The notes beneath the pieces are model-generated. The model was not told where the DNA came from. It worked only from the letters and a program-made list of their open reading frames with translations, and made no database searches. 64,000 bases of DNA from JAJEDW01 sp963555775 (GTDB lineage: Bacteria > Acidobacteriota > Terriglobia > 20CM-2-55-15): NCBI GenBank assembly GCA_963555775.3, contig CAUVWY020000003.1, positions 495,572 to 559,571 on the forward strand. The letters are read 5' to 3'. Shown one piece after another: positions 1-7,985 of this stretch (position 1 is its first letter; each line of letters starts with the position of its first letter). The translations under genes and the position numbers were made by a program.

Positions 1-546
1 GCCGGCTACGGCACCGCGCTGGGCGTCATTCGTGCCGCCATCGAGGGCGGCAAGCGCCTTAAAGTTCTGGCGGACGAAACCCGTCCTTTCCTTCAAGGCG
101 CGCGGCTCACGGCTTGGGAGCTTTGGAAGGACAACATCGATGTCCGCGTGATTTCCGACAACATGTCCGGGTCCTTCATGCGGCAGGGGCTGATTGACGC
201 CGTTATCGTGGGCGCGGACCGCATCGCCTCGAACGGCGACGTTGCGAACAAGATCGGAACGTACACCGTCGCCGTTCTGGCGAAACGGCATGAGATCCCT
301 TTCTACGTCGCGGCGCCGATATCCACGCTGGATCTGTCGATCTCGAACGGATCGGAGATTCCCATCGAACAACGAGATCCATCCGAGGTAACCTGCTTTT
401 CCGGAGTTCGGGTCGTGCCCGAAGAAGTGACGGCGTTCAATCCCGCGTTCGATGTCACTCCGAACGAGTATGTGACCGCGATCATCACGGAACGCGGCAT
501 CGCCCGGGCCCCCTACGACAAGTCCCTGGCTGGGTTGGCAGGATAA
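1..546 (+). CDS. mtnA: Methylthioribose-1-phosphate isomerase, C-terminal part (5' end outside window)
   Basis: The frame is open from the first base and gives 181 residues of an MtnA/eIF2B-alpha-like isomerase. In the methionine salvage pathway this cytosolic enzyme converts 5-methylthioribose 1-phosphate to 5-methylthioribulose 1-phosphate. Family motifs are visible: DETRPFLQGARLTAWEL near residue 24 and GADRIASNGDVANKIGT near residue 71, which holds the catalytic Asp. The N-terminal half, with the catalytic Cys region, lies off the window. The stop TAA overlaps the tsaD start (TAATG), so the two genes are probably co-transcribed. Confidence 0.93.
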   Translation, partial: AGYGTALGVIRAAIEGGKRLKVLADETRPFLQGARLTAWELWKDNIDVRVISDNMSGSFMRQGLIDAVIVGADRIASNGDVANKIGTYTVAVLAKRHEIPFYVAAPISTLDLSISNGSEIPIEQRDPSEVTCFSGVRVVPEEVTAFNPAFDVTPNEYVTAIITERGIARAPYDKSLAGLAG

Positions 547-1628
547 TGCGAGTGCTCGGAATCGAGACTTCCTGCGACGAAACCGCCGCCTCGGTGGTTG
601 AAGACGGTCATCGCATCCTGTCCAACGTCATCCATTCGCAGATCGATACGCATAAACTCTACGGCGGAATTGTTCCCGAGTTGGCGTCCCGCGAACACAT
701 CCGAAAAATCCGCCCGGTCGTGGCCGAGGCGCTGAATGAAGCGGCCACCGATTTAGGGGAACTCGATGGCATCGCCGCCACGTACGGTCCGGGCCTGGTC
801 GGCGCCCTCCTTGTCGGTCTGACCTACGCCAAGTCCCTTGCATATGCTTCCGGGAAGCCGCTGATTGGCGTCGATCACATCGAAGGACACATCTATTCGG
901 TTTTCATCGAAAGTCCCCGGGTTCGATTTCCAGCGCTTGCATTGATCGTGTCCGGCGGTCACACGAATCTGTTTTGGGTGGAAACCAGCAGCGGAGACCA
1001 CAGGGACTTGCAATACCGTCTGATCGGCAAGACCCGCGATGACGCCGCCGGTGAAGCCTACGACAAGGTCGGAAAGCTTCTGGGGTTGCCCTATCCAGGC
1101 GGTCCCGTGATCGACCGGCTGGCAGAGCTCGGTAATCGCGGAGTTCGGAGGTTTCCCGTAGCGAAGATTTCGGACGGGACGATGGATTTCAGCTTCAGTG
1201 GAATCAAGTCGTCCGTGGTCCGTGCGTTCAAGGAAGAGGGCCTGGAACCCCTCAGTGAGGCCGAGAGTCGTAAAGACCGGGACCGACTCGACTTGCTCAC
1301 GGGATTCCAGGAAGGCGTGGTTGGAGCGCTCGTTGACCGCACAATGGAGGCGGCGCTGAAATTCAGGCCTCGCTCCGTGTTGTTGGCGGGGGGCGTCGCC
1401 GCCAACCGAAGGCTTCGCGAAGCCATGGCCGAAGCCGCACGCGACAGAAACCTGGACTTCCACTATCCCCAGCCCATCCTGACGACCGACAACGCGGCTA
1501 TGATCGCGGCTGCCGGCACGTTCAGGTTGATGCGCGGAGAGCGGTCCGGCTACAACCTCGACGCCGACCCCACACTCAAGCTCGCGCCAGTACCGAAACC
1601 TTCAAAAATGGGGCGCTGGAAGACTTGA
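546..1628 (+). CDS. tsaD: tRNA N6-threonylcarbamoyladenosine transferase TsaD
   Basis: At 360 residues this is a full-length TsaD (Kae1/Qri7 family). It transfers the threonylcarbamoyl group from TC-AMP to A37 of ANN-decoding tRNAs, working with TsaB and TsaE in the cytosol. The N-terminal GIETSCDETAASVV motif of the ASKHA fold is present, as is the metal-binding HIEGH at residues 111-115. A downstream SGGHTN and a C-terminal GGVAANRRLR also fit the family. The ATG overlaps the mtnA stop by one base, which supports this start and translational coupling. Confidence 0.97.
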   Translation: MRVLGIETSCDETAASVVEDGHRILSNVIHSQIDTHKLYGGIVPELASREHIRKIRPVVAEALNEAATDLGELDGIAATYGPGLVGALLVGLTYAKSLAYASGKPLIGVDHIEGHIYSVFIESPRVRFPALALIVSGGHTNLFWVETSSGDHRDLQYRLIGKTRDDAAGEAYDKVGKLLGLPYPGGPVIDRLAELGNRGVRRFPVAKISDGTMDFSFSGIKSSVVRAFKEEGLEPLSEAESRKDRDRLDLLTGFQEGVVGALVDRTMEAALKFRPRSVLLAGGVAANRRLREAMAEAARDRNLDFHYPQPILTTDNAAMIAAAGTFRLMRGERSGYNLDADPTLKLAPVPKPSKMGRWKT

Positions 1629-1662
1629 TCGGCCCACTGGCGTCCTCAATCTGGAAACCCGT

Positions 1663-1847
1663 GACCCGCCTTTCTCACGAGTTGTCTGCAACAGCGCCGC
1701 ATCCATCCGCCAGTGCCGCGTTCTACGGCGCGTTCCTCGCGCCGGGCGCGTAGCGGCGCGTTCCTCGCGCCGGATCAAGCGCGCGCGCGCCTTGCACTGA
1801 CGGCGTCTCCGACCCTTCGCGACGAAAACCCGTGAGAAAGGTGGGCT
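1663..1847. repeat. Short inverted-repeat element (about 185 bp) between tsaD and frr
   Basis: The ends are imperfect inverted repeats of about 21 bp (1663-1683 and 1827-1847, core CTTTCTCACG). The interior is very GC-rich and contains GCGCGTTCCTCGCGCC twice. Bases 1756-1780 recur as the reverse complement at 17896-17920 and partly at 7141-7155, so this belongs to a dispersed family. No protein signature is present. It sits between the convergent ends of tsaD and frr, where insertion is harmless. I infer a non-autonomous element or REP-like repeat. Confidence 0.55.
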
Positions 1848-1870
1848 AAATCCGCCAATCCCGGAAGTCA

Positions 1871-2431
1871 CTACACTGTCAGGATTTCTTCTTCCTTGGT
1901 TGTCGCAACTGCTTCGAGTTTCGCGATGAAGTCGTCGGTGATCGTCTGGATTTCGTTCAGGGCACGATGTTCGTCGTCTTCGGACATCTCCTTGTTCTTG
2001 AGATGCTTCTTCATCGTGTCATTGGCATCGCGCCGGATATTGCGTACTGCCGTGCGGTGGTGTTCGAGAACCTTGTGGACGTGTTTCGCAAGTTCCTTGC
2101 GGCGTTCTTCGTTCAGCGGTGGAATGGGGACCCGAATCAATCGTCCGTCGTTGGCCGGGTTCAGTCCAAGGTTCGACGCTTGAATCGATTTTTCGATCGC
2201 GGCGATCATTGAAATATCGAACGGCTGAATTGTTATCAGACTCGGCTCGGGAACGGCGAGTGAGGCCACCTGGTTGATGGGTGTCTGGGCGCCGTAGTAA
2301 TCGACCACAATGTTGTCGAACAATGAGGGGGATGCCCGCCCGGTGCGGACTCCAGCCAGTTCCCGCCGCAGGTCCTCCACGGCTTTTTGCATTCGCTGCC
2401 GAGTTTGTGCGATTTCTTCTTTGGTCGTCAT
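1871..2431 (-). CDS. frr: Ribosome recycling factor
   Basis: This 186-residue protein matches the usual RRF length of about 185. RRF works with EF-G to split post-termination ribosomes. The sequence shows the expected features: an N-terminal helix with LRRELAGVRTGRASPSL, the hinge near VDYYGAQTPINQVA, and a C-terminal helical arm with RRDANDTMKKHLK. It is the last gene of the minus-strand run rplM-rpsI-rpsB-tsf-pyrH-frr, 30 bases after pyrH, an arrangement common in bacteria. Confidence 0.97.
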   Translation of the reverse strand: MTTKEEIAQTRQRMQKAVEDLRRELAGVRTGRASPSLFDNIVVDYYGAQTPINQVASLAVPEPSLITIQPFDISMIAAIEKSIQASNLGLNPANDGRLIRVPIPPLNEERRKELAKHVHKVLEHHRTAVRNIRRDANDTMKKHLKNKEMSEDDEHRALNEIQTITDDFIAKLEAVATTKEEEILTV

Positions 2432-2461
2432 GTTGAACTCTTATTTTATCGGTCAGCTTTC

Positions 2462-3175
2462 CTAATGAACCAATGAACCGATCTGTTCGCCCAGGATCAC
2501 GCGCTTGATATTGCCGCGTTCCCTGATGTTGAAAACGATAATTGGCAGTTCGTTATCCATACAGAGGGAGATGGCCGTCGTGTCCATCACGCGCAGCTTC
2601 CGCTTGATGACGTCGATATAGGAGATCCGTGCGATCTTTTTTGCATCCACGCTCTGTTCCGGATCGGCATCGTAAATGCCGTCCACCTTTGTGGCCTTCA
2701 TGATGATCTCGGCCTTGATCTCCATGGCGCGCAGGGCCGCCGTCGTGTCGGTCGAGAAATAAGGATTGCCGGTGCCCGCCGCAAAGATCACGACACGGCC
2801 TTTTTCAAGATGTCTTACAGCCCGCCGTTTGATAAAGGATTCGGCGACCTGACGCATCTCGATGGCCGAGAGAACTCGCGTATGGATGTCGGCGTTTTCG
2901 AGCGCGTCCTGCAGGGCAATCGCATTGATAACAGTGGCCAGCATTCCCATGTGGTCTGCCGACACCCTGTCGAATCCCCGTTCGCTTGCCGCCAGGCCTC
3001 GAAAGATATTTCCACCGCCGATGACGACTCCGATTTCGACACCCAGATCGTGGACCTCACCAATTTCGATTGCGACGCGTTTGACGATCTCAGGGTCAAT
3101 GCCGAACGGTTGAGAACCCATCAGCGATTCTCCGCTCAACTTGAGAAGGACTCTGCGGTAACGAGGTTCAGGCAT
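2462..3175 (-). CDS. pyrH: Uridylate (UMP) kinase
   Basis: At 237 residues this is a typical bacterial UMP kinase of the amino-acid-kinase fold. It phosphorylates UMP to UDP in pyrimidine nucleotide synthesis. Characteristic stretches include LKLSGESLMG at the N terminus, VIGGGNIFRG near residue 50, and the uridylate/ATP region AAGTGNPYFSTDTTAALRA near residue 130. The gene lies between tsf and frr as in most bacteria. Expression probably follows the translation operon. Confidence 0.97.
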   Translation of the reverse strand: MPEPRYRRVLLKLSGESLMGSQPFGIDPEIVKRVAIEIGEVHDLGVEIGVVIGGGNIFRGLAASERGFDRVSADHMGMLATVINAIALQDALENADIHTRVLSAIEMRQVAESFIKRRAVRHLEKGRVVIFAAGTGNPYFSTDTTAALRAMEIKAEIIMKATKVDGIYDADPEQSVDAKKIARISYIDVIKRKLRVMDTTAISLCMDNELPIIVFNIRERGNIKRVILGEQIGSLVH

Positions 3176-3219
3176 TGGCTGGAATCTTAAAAGGTCGATA
3201 TGCGCCAGGTATTGAGCGC

Positions 3220-3870
3220 TTATCCGCCCAACAATTCCTGGACTTCGCCGCCAAGGTCCGCGGACCTTTTTTCGAGGCCTTCGCCGGTCTGAAAGCGTAC
3301 GAACCGCCGGACACGGATGTTCTCCCCGATCTTGCCAACCGCTTCCATGATCAATTCCTGGACGGTCATGGAAGTGTCCTTGACGAACTCCTGATCGTAG
3401 AGACAGGACATCTTGAAAAACGCGCCCAGCTTGCCCTCGGCGATTCTATCGACAATGTTGTCCGGCTTGCCAGAAGAACGTGCCTGCTCCCGGTAGATTT
3501 CTTTCTCTCGATCCATCACATCCTGGGGGACATCGTGCCGATCGACGTAGGATGGGTTTCGCGCACAGATATGCATCGCGAGGTCTTTGACAAGAGTCTG
3601 AAAATCGTCGCTTCTGGCTGCGAAGTCGGTTTCGCAATTCACCTCGACCAGAACACCGAGTTTTCCCCCGCCGTGAATGTAGTGACCAATCTTGCCTTCG
3701 GCCGCAACGCGAGAGGCCTTCTTTCCGGCTGACGCCTGGCCTTTCTTGCGCAACGCCACGATGGCCTTTTCCTGGTCTCCCCCGGATTCCTCCAGGGCCT
3801 TCTTGCAATCCATCATTCCGGCGCCGACTTTTTCCCTCAACTCCTTTACCTGTTGTGCCGTGATTGTCAT
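3220..3870 (-). CDS. tsf: Translation elongation factor Ts
   Basis: EF-Ts exchanges GDP for GTP on EF-Tu. The 216-residue form is short compared with the E. coli protein (about 283) and resembles the compact type with a reduced core domain. The N-terminal UBA-like domain is followed by GAGMMDCKKALEESGGD (residues 17-33), the EF-Tu-contacting signature. An intrinsic terminator-like hairpin lies between rpsB and this gene (3890-3925). Its ATG has a good AAGGAGC ribosome-binding site downstream of that hairpin. Confidence 0.96.
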   Translation of the reverse strand: MTITAQQVKELREKVGAGMMDCKKALEESGGDQEKAIVALRKKGQASAGKKASRVAAEGKIGHYIHGGGKLGVLVEVNCETDFAARSDDFQTLVKDLAMHICARNPSYVDRHDVPQDVMDREKEIYREQARSSGKPDNIVDRIAEGKLGAFFKMSCLYDQEFVKDTSMTVQELIMEAVGKIGENIRVRRFVRFQTGEGLEKRSADLGGEVQELLGG

Positions 3871-3889
3871 GGGTCGTCTTGCTCCTTAC

Positions 3890-3925
3890 AAAAAAACAGG
3901 CGGAAACGTTTGATTTCCGCCTGTT
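3890..3925 (-). terminator. Intrinsic terminator/attenuator between rpsB and tsf
   Basis: On the minus strand a perfect 12-bp stem (arms 3914-3925 and 3895-3906) with a 7-nt loop is followed directly by a run of seven U (3890-3896, partly in the stem). It lies downstream of rpsB and upstream of the tsf ribosome-binding site. That fits partial termination, so that r-protein and EF-Ts/PyrH/RRF levels can differ within one operon. Confidence 0.8.
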
Positions 3926-3975
3926 ATCTCGATTTTCCCGAAATGAATTGGTGAAAGAGTTTTCCGGCGAAATTA

Positions 3976-4830
3976 TTAAGTGGCGGCGGGTTCCTCGGTC
4001 GTGACGCCTTCGGTTGCAGCGACCGGTATTCCGGTCGGTTGGGCTGCCGCCTCGACTGGGTTGACGTCGACCGGTCCTCGCGCCCGTGCGGGTTCAACAG
4101 CCGGGCTTTCGGCCAGCGGAGCGCTCTCGTCCGCCTTGGCCTTGACACCCAGTTGCTGACCTTCGAGGATGGCGTCGGCGATCCTGGACGTGAAGAGCCG
4201 GATCGCACGCAAGGCATCGTCGTTGCCCGGAATGACGTAGTCGATCATTTCGGGGTCGCAGTTGGTGTCGACGACGGCCATCACGGGAATTTTCAGACGC
4301 CGCGCCTCGGCGACCGCGATTTCTTCCCGTCGCGAGTCGATCACGAAGATGGCATCGGGCAGGCCAGGCATGTTCTTGATTCCCGACAAGTTCTTGTCCA
4401 GCGACATGCGTGCCCGCTCGAGTCGGATCACTTCTTTTTTGGACAGTAGTTCGTAGCGGCCGTCTTCCTTCATCGCCTCCAACTCTTTCAGGCGGCTGAC
4501 CGACTTCTGAATCGTTGCAAAATTGGTGAGCAAGCCGCCCAGCCAACGCTGGTTCACATAAAACATGTTGCATCGAATGGCTTCTTCGGCGATTGCGTCC
4601 TGCGCCTGACGTTTCGTTCCGACGAAAAGGAAATTCTTTCCCTGCGAAGCGAGTTCAAAAACGAAGCGTGTGGTCTGCTTGAACAGATTCAGGGTCTGCT
4701 GGAGGTCTAGGATATAAATGCCATTCCGTTCTCCGAAGATGTAGGGTTTCATCTTCGGGTTCCATCGCTTCTTCTGATGACCGAAGTGGACACCGGCCTC
4801 CAGAAGCTCTTTCATTGTGATCGATGCCAA
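3976..4830 (-). CDS. rpsB: 30S ribosomal protein S2
   Basis: S2 is a late-assembling small-subunit protein needed for S1 binding. The start MASITMKELLEAGVHFGHQ is the canonical S2 N terminus, followed by RRWNPKM-like and VDTNCDPEMIDYVIPGNDDA signatures. The conserved body ends near residue 230. The remaining 50 or so residues are an Ala/Pro/Glu-rich low-complexity tail, a common and probably disordered extension. The gene starts 13 bases after rpsI, so it has no private leader here. Confidence 0.97.
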   Translation of the reverse strand: MASITMKELLEAGVHFGHQKKRWNPKMKPYIFGERNGIYILDLQQTLNLFKQTTRFVFELASQGKNFLFVGTKRQAQDAIAEEAIRCNMFYVNQRWLGGLLTNFATIQKSVSRLKELEAMKEDGRYELLSKKEVIRLERARMSLDKNLSGIKNMPGLPDAIFVIDSRREEIAVAEARRLKIPVMAVVDTNCDPEMIDYVIPGNDDALRAIRLFTSRIADAILEGQQLGVKAKADESAPLAESPAVEPARARGPVDVNPVEAAAQPTGIPVAATEGVTTEEPAAT

Positions 4831-4843
4831 ATAGACCTCCGTA

Positions 4844-5236
4844 CTAGCGTTTAGAGAACTGGAATCGTCCGCGTGCGCCTTTCTGTCCGTACTTTTTCCG
4901 TTCCTTCATCCGAGGGTCGCGCGTCATGAAGCCGGCCTTCTTGAGAACAGGCCGCAGTTCGGGATTGTATTCGACCAAGGCGCGGGAGATGCCATGCCTC
5001 ACCGCCCCGGCTTGTCCGGTGACGCCGCCGCCCTTTACGCTGATCAGGATGTCGAACTTGTCGACAGTGTCCGAAAGCTGTAGCGGTTGCCGGATAATCA
5101 TCCGGTGCATTTCGTGGAAAAAGTGGGTTTCGAACGCTTGTCCGTTGACCTTGATTGTGCCGGTGCCGGGTCGTAGAAAAACACGCGCGGTGGAAGTCTT
5201 TCGGCGGCCTGTGCCGTAGTGCTGAACTAAACTCAA
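4844..5236 (-). CDS. rpsI: 30S ribosomal protein S9
   Basis: This 130-residue protein has the S9 hallmarks. GTGRRKTSTARVFLRPG is near the N terminus, GGGVTGQAGAVRHGISRAL is in the centre, and the C terminus is the basic tail GARGRFQFSKR, which reaches the decoding centre P-site tRNA. Its start codon overlaps the rplM stop by 4 bases (ATGA-type junction), as expected for the classical L13-S9 pair. Confidence 0.98.
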   Translation of the reverse strand: MSLVQHYGTGRRKTSTARVFLRPGTGTIKVNGQAFETHFFHEMHRMIIRQPLQLSDTVDKFDILISVKGGGVTGQAGAVRHGISRALVEYNPELRPVLKKAGFMTRDPRMKERKKYGQKGARGRFQFSKR

Positions 5237-5679
5237 TGAACCTCCGCCTGGGTGATCGCTTCGGGCCTCTGTGCCGCGTGTGGATGCTCGGCGCCCCGGT
5301 ACACCCGCAGGCGTCGCATCATCTGCTTGCGAAGCTTGTTTTTTGGCAACATACCGAGAACCGCTTCCTCGATCATTTTTTCGGGCCGGGTTTCGAACAT
5401 CTTTCTCGCGCTGACTTCACGCAAGCCGCCGGGATAACCCGTATGACGGCGATAGACTTTCTGGTCCAGTTTTTTCCCGGTCAGCCGGACCTTGCCGGCG
5501 TTGACAACGACAACGTGATCGCCAGTGATCAGAAAGGGGGCGTAACCTGCCTTATGTTTTCCGCCCAACAAGGTGGCGACCTTCGTTGCCAGACGGCCCA
5601 GCACCTGGTCGGTCGCGTCGATCACAAACCACGTGTCGTCTGCGACCGCTTCCGCCTTGTTCAAAAATCGCGTAGGCAT
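5233..5679 (-). CDS. rplM: 50S ribosomal protein L13
   Basis: L13 is an early-assembly large-subunit protein. This 148-residue form shows the family core WFVIDATDQVLGRLAT near residue 17, the GDHVVVVNAGKVRLTGKK segment, and KMFETRPEKMIEEAVLGMLP towards the C terminus. It is the first gene of the minus-strand operon. A good sigma-70-like promoter lies about 35-65 bases upstream of its ATG (5715-5743). Confidence 0.97.
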   Translation of the reverse strand: MPTRFLNKAEAVADDTWFVIDATDQVLGRLATKVATLLGGKHKAGYAPFLITGDHVVVVNAGKVRLTGKKLDQKVYRRHTGYPGGLREVSARKMFETRPEKMIEEAVLGMLPKNKLRKQMMRRLRVYRGAEHPHAAQRPEAITQAEVH

Positions 5680-5714
5680 ATTGAGCCCTCACTGACCCCA
5701 ACGCAAAACGTCGA

Positions 5715-5743
5715 TGATAAACGGAGTCTCGGCGCCCTGTCAA
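5715..5743 (-). promoter_or_regulatory. Sigma-70-type promoter for the rplM operon
   Basis: Read on the minus strand, TTGACA (5738-5743) is followed after 17 bases by TTATCA (5715-5720). Transcription would begin near 5708, leaving a leader of roughly 30 bases before the rplM ATG. The perfect -35 box, optimal spacing and position support the call. Confidence 0.7.
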
Positions 5744-5894
5744 GCCGCGTTCGAGCGTCGTCTCGGTCGCAACTGATGTGTTCGGTGGTTGTAGCAAATG
5801 AAGTGTCCGGTCTGAAGAGGCGGGGCGGGAGAATAGAGCATTCGCAAAGGAGCTTGGCAAATGTCGATGTGTCCGGCCCGGGCTTTGGAGCAGG

Positions 5895-6992
5895 TCAGAA
5901 TCGACGATCGGACCTGTCAATGTATTCCTCCATGAGGCCATCCACGTAGATCTGACGGAAGAACGAATCCACGTCGCAGACCGCAGAGATCGGAATGGTA
6001 TCCGGGCTTTGTCTGGCCCACCGCATCCTTTGTAAGGGGGGGAGTCGGAAGTTTTCCGGGTCGTGAAGTTCCACGACACTGGAGAGAGTCCCGTCCTCGT
6101 TCAACCAGAATCGTTCGAGCACACGGGAATTTTCTGAATACATTTCCCCCATATACCCTCTAACGCCTGCACTCAGGTGGGTGGTTTCGACAATTAGATG
6201 ATCGCCTTCCCAGTGTCCGCTGGAAAACCCCATCGCGCTCGGCGGGAAAAACTCGGGTGGCTCCCGGCCGTCCATATAGATGTGACGCACGACGTTGGCG
6301 CCAGCGACAAAGGTAATCTTGTGTTCTTCCTGGAAAATCTCTTGTGCCGACCTCAGTATCGAAAAGACTCCGCGACTCGCACAACGCAGAGAAGGGAGAT
6401 CGAGGTCTGCCTTGAACTCATCTCTCCAGGCCAGTCCCGCAGGCGTCAGAGACGAGGTCCACTTCAGCATGCCGCTCCCGGATGTAACGCCCCAGAGGCC
6501 GGACAGGTCGACGGGCGCCGGATCCGTGGATTCGGGAAGTACCTCGACGAAAGGAATCGCTTGCCAGGTTCCGGAAGGATGGACACAACCCCCAGGGTAG
6601 CGTCGGCAGACCAGGAGTTCCTCTTCGGGAGCATCTGCGGGCGGCCCGAATTCCCCGGACATCCGCGTACCGGTCAATACGCCGTCCAGGTGTCGTTCCA
6701 GAGCCCCACCAGTGGCATTCCTGGAGTCGATCGCCATCGAGATCCGATCGCCCTCGATGGCGAGTGTGATCGGACCGTTCTCGACGAATCCAACCAAACC
6801 GTCATCGGTCTCCTCTATCGCCAGGAGCCCGGTTTGAACGGTGCTGCCCTGCGTGATCTCCAGCATCCACTCGCCTTCGAACGGACTGGATTGGCCGAAC
6901 GAGCTTGTCGTCCCGAGGCATAGAAAGGCCAACACAGAGAGCAACCCTGCTCGTTGAGGGCCTGACGTTCCAAGCTGTGCCAAGCGTCTCAT
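5895..6992 (-). CDS. Secreted protein of unknown function (partner of DUF6152 protein)
   Basis: The best start is the ATG at 6992, giving 365 residues with a signal peptide (hydrophobic LLSVLAFLCLGTTSSFG, cleavage near residue 34). Starts further upstream would run into an inverted-repeat element. The mature protein has a beta-rich N-terminal part (EGEWMLEITQG) and a C-terminal block with FFPPSAMGFSSGHWEGDHL, a motif I associate with secreted acidobacterial and proteobacterial proteins often found beside DUF6152 genes. Its function is unknown. The base before the start has no good ribosome-binding site, because the repeat element ends seven bases upstream. Confidence 0.7.
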   Translation of the reverse strand: MRRLAQLGTSGPQRAGLLSVLAFLCLGTTSSFGQSSPFEGEWMLEITQGSTVQTGLLAIEETDDGLVGFVENGPITLAIEGDRISMAIDSRNATGGALERHLDGVLTGTRMSGEFGPPADAPEEELLVCRRYPGGCVHPSGTWQAIPFVEVLPESTDPAPVDLSGLWGVTSGSGMLKWTSSLTPAGLAWRDEFKADLDLPSLRCASRGVFSILRSAQEIFQEEHKITFVAGANVVRHIYMDGREPPEFFPPSAMGFSSGHWEGDHLIVETTHLSAGVRGYMGEMYSENSRVLERFWLNEDGTLSSVVELHDPENFRLPPLQRMRWARQSPDTIPISAVCDVDSFFRQIYVDGLMEEYIDRSDRRF

Positions 6993-6998
6993 GGCCTG

Positions 6999-7280
6999 GG
7001 AGCCTGTGGTGAAACCCCGCGTCGCACAGAGACCGGGGAGGCGCCCGTCTGGCAAGGCGCGAGGAGTGAGGACGACGGAGGCGTACTTCCTACTGCCGCA
7101 CCAAGGTGCGCGATGACAGTACGTCGAGGACCCCGACCGCGCTTGATCCGGCGCGACCGGCGTGAGGAACACGCCTGAGAACGCGCCGCTACGCGCCCGG
7201 CGCGAGGAACGCGCCGTAGAACGCAGTTCAGACGGGATGCATCATCGGTCGAATGCAGCAGGGGTTTCACCACAGGCTCC
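6999..7280. repeat. Inverted-repeat (MITE-like) element, 282 bp
   Basis: Bases 6999-7018 and 7261-7280 are perfect 20-bp inverted repeats (GGAGCCTGTGGTGAAACCCC). The interior has no coding signature but shares GC-rich blocks with the 1663-1847 element (GCTTGATCCGGCGCG, and GCGCCGCTACGCGCCC in reverse complement). Its TIR resembles the TIR of the 276-bp elements at 11837 and 27022 (AGCC-GTGG-GAACCC), so I infer one broader family. It fills the whole space between the DUF6152 gene, whose stop codon begins at 7282, and the next gene. Confidence 0.7.
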
Positions 7281-7675
7281 TAGAACTCATCGATATTGGT
7301 GTTGCCCATCGGACGCCGCACACCGTCGGGAAGAGTCCAGGCCCGAATAAAGAGTTTGGGTGAGCCATCCCGGGTTCCGTTTCCCTCCAGGATGAGCCTG
7401 TCACCGACTTTCACGGTGTCCTTTGTATAGCCCTGCCGGGTCATGGCCGCAATGTTGTGGGCGTGAGTGTCCCAGTCGACCTCATCCCCGTTCTCGTCGG
7501 TCACGGTCAGGTAGTAGCGGACGTGCGGGTTCTTGAACCAGACCTCGTTGACCACGCCCTCGACTGTCGCCAGGGACGTCACGTCAAACTCTACAGCCAG
7601 GGAGTGATGGGCCGACGAGTTGAGAGCAAACAGACACATGGCAGAACCAAGTACGAGCACGATGAAACTTCTCAT
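7280..7675 (-). CDS. Secreted DUF6152-family protein
   Basis: The ATG at 7675 is preceded by a strong GGAGGGAG ribosome-binding site and opens a 131-residue protein. It has a signal peptide (RSFIVLVLGSAMCLFALNSSA) followed directly by the His-containing mature start HHSLAVEFD, typical of DUF6152. A small beta-barrel follows, with EGVVNEVWFKNPHVRYYLTV and a C-terminal DGSPKLFIRAW. The family is periplasmic or secreted and its role is not established. It would be co-transcribed with the secreted gene downstream if the intervening repeat does not terminate transcription. Confidence 0.8.
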   Translation of the reverse strand: MRSFIVLVLGSAMCLFALNSSAHHSLAVEFDVTSLATVEGVVNEVWFKNPHVRYYLTVTDENGDEVDWDTHAHNIAAMTRQGYTKDTVKVGDRLILEGNGTRDGSPKLFIRAWTLPDGVRRPMGNTNIDEF

Positions 7676-7985
7676 AGCTATCTCCCTCCGAGAGTGTCGC
7701 TCTGATGGTATCAAGAGTTTCCTTCGGACCACACCTGGAAAGCGATACGGAAAGGGCTGATGGCAAAGCGAACCTTGTTGGGAACGGGCACGCGGCACTG
7801 TCGGAACCCAAGCTTCAAGAACCTATGTTGCCACCTGACCCATTGCCAGTGTCCTGCCGTCCAAAAGAAGTCTGAAGTTGAAAGTCCCAGGGCGATTTCA
7901 GGATGAAAGGCAGCCTGGACGCAAGCCCGCCTCGCGCGACAGCGCGACAGCGCGACAGGAGGTGGCGGTTTGTGGTCGGCGGCCG

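Noticed and set aside
7934..7957. Three tandem copies of GCGCGACA
   Set aside because: Only 24 bases long in a GC-rich spacer, and no function can be argued.
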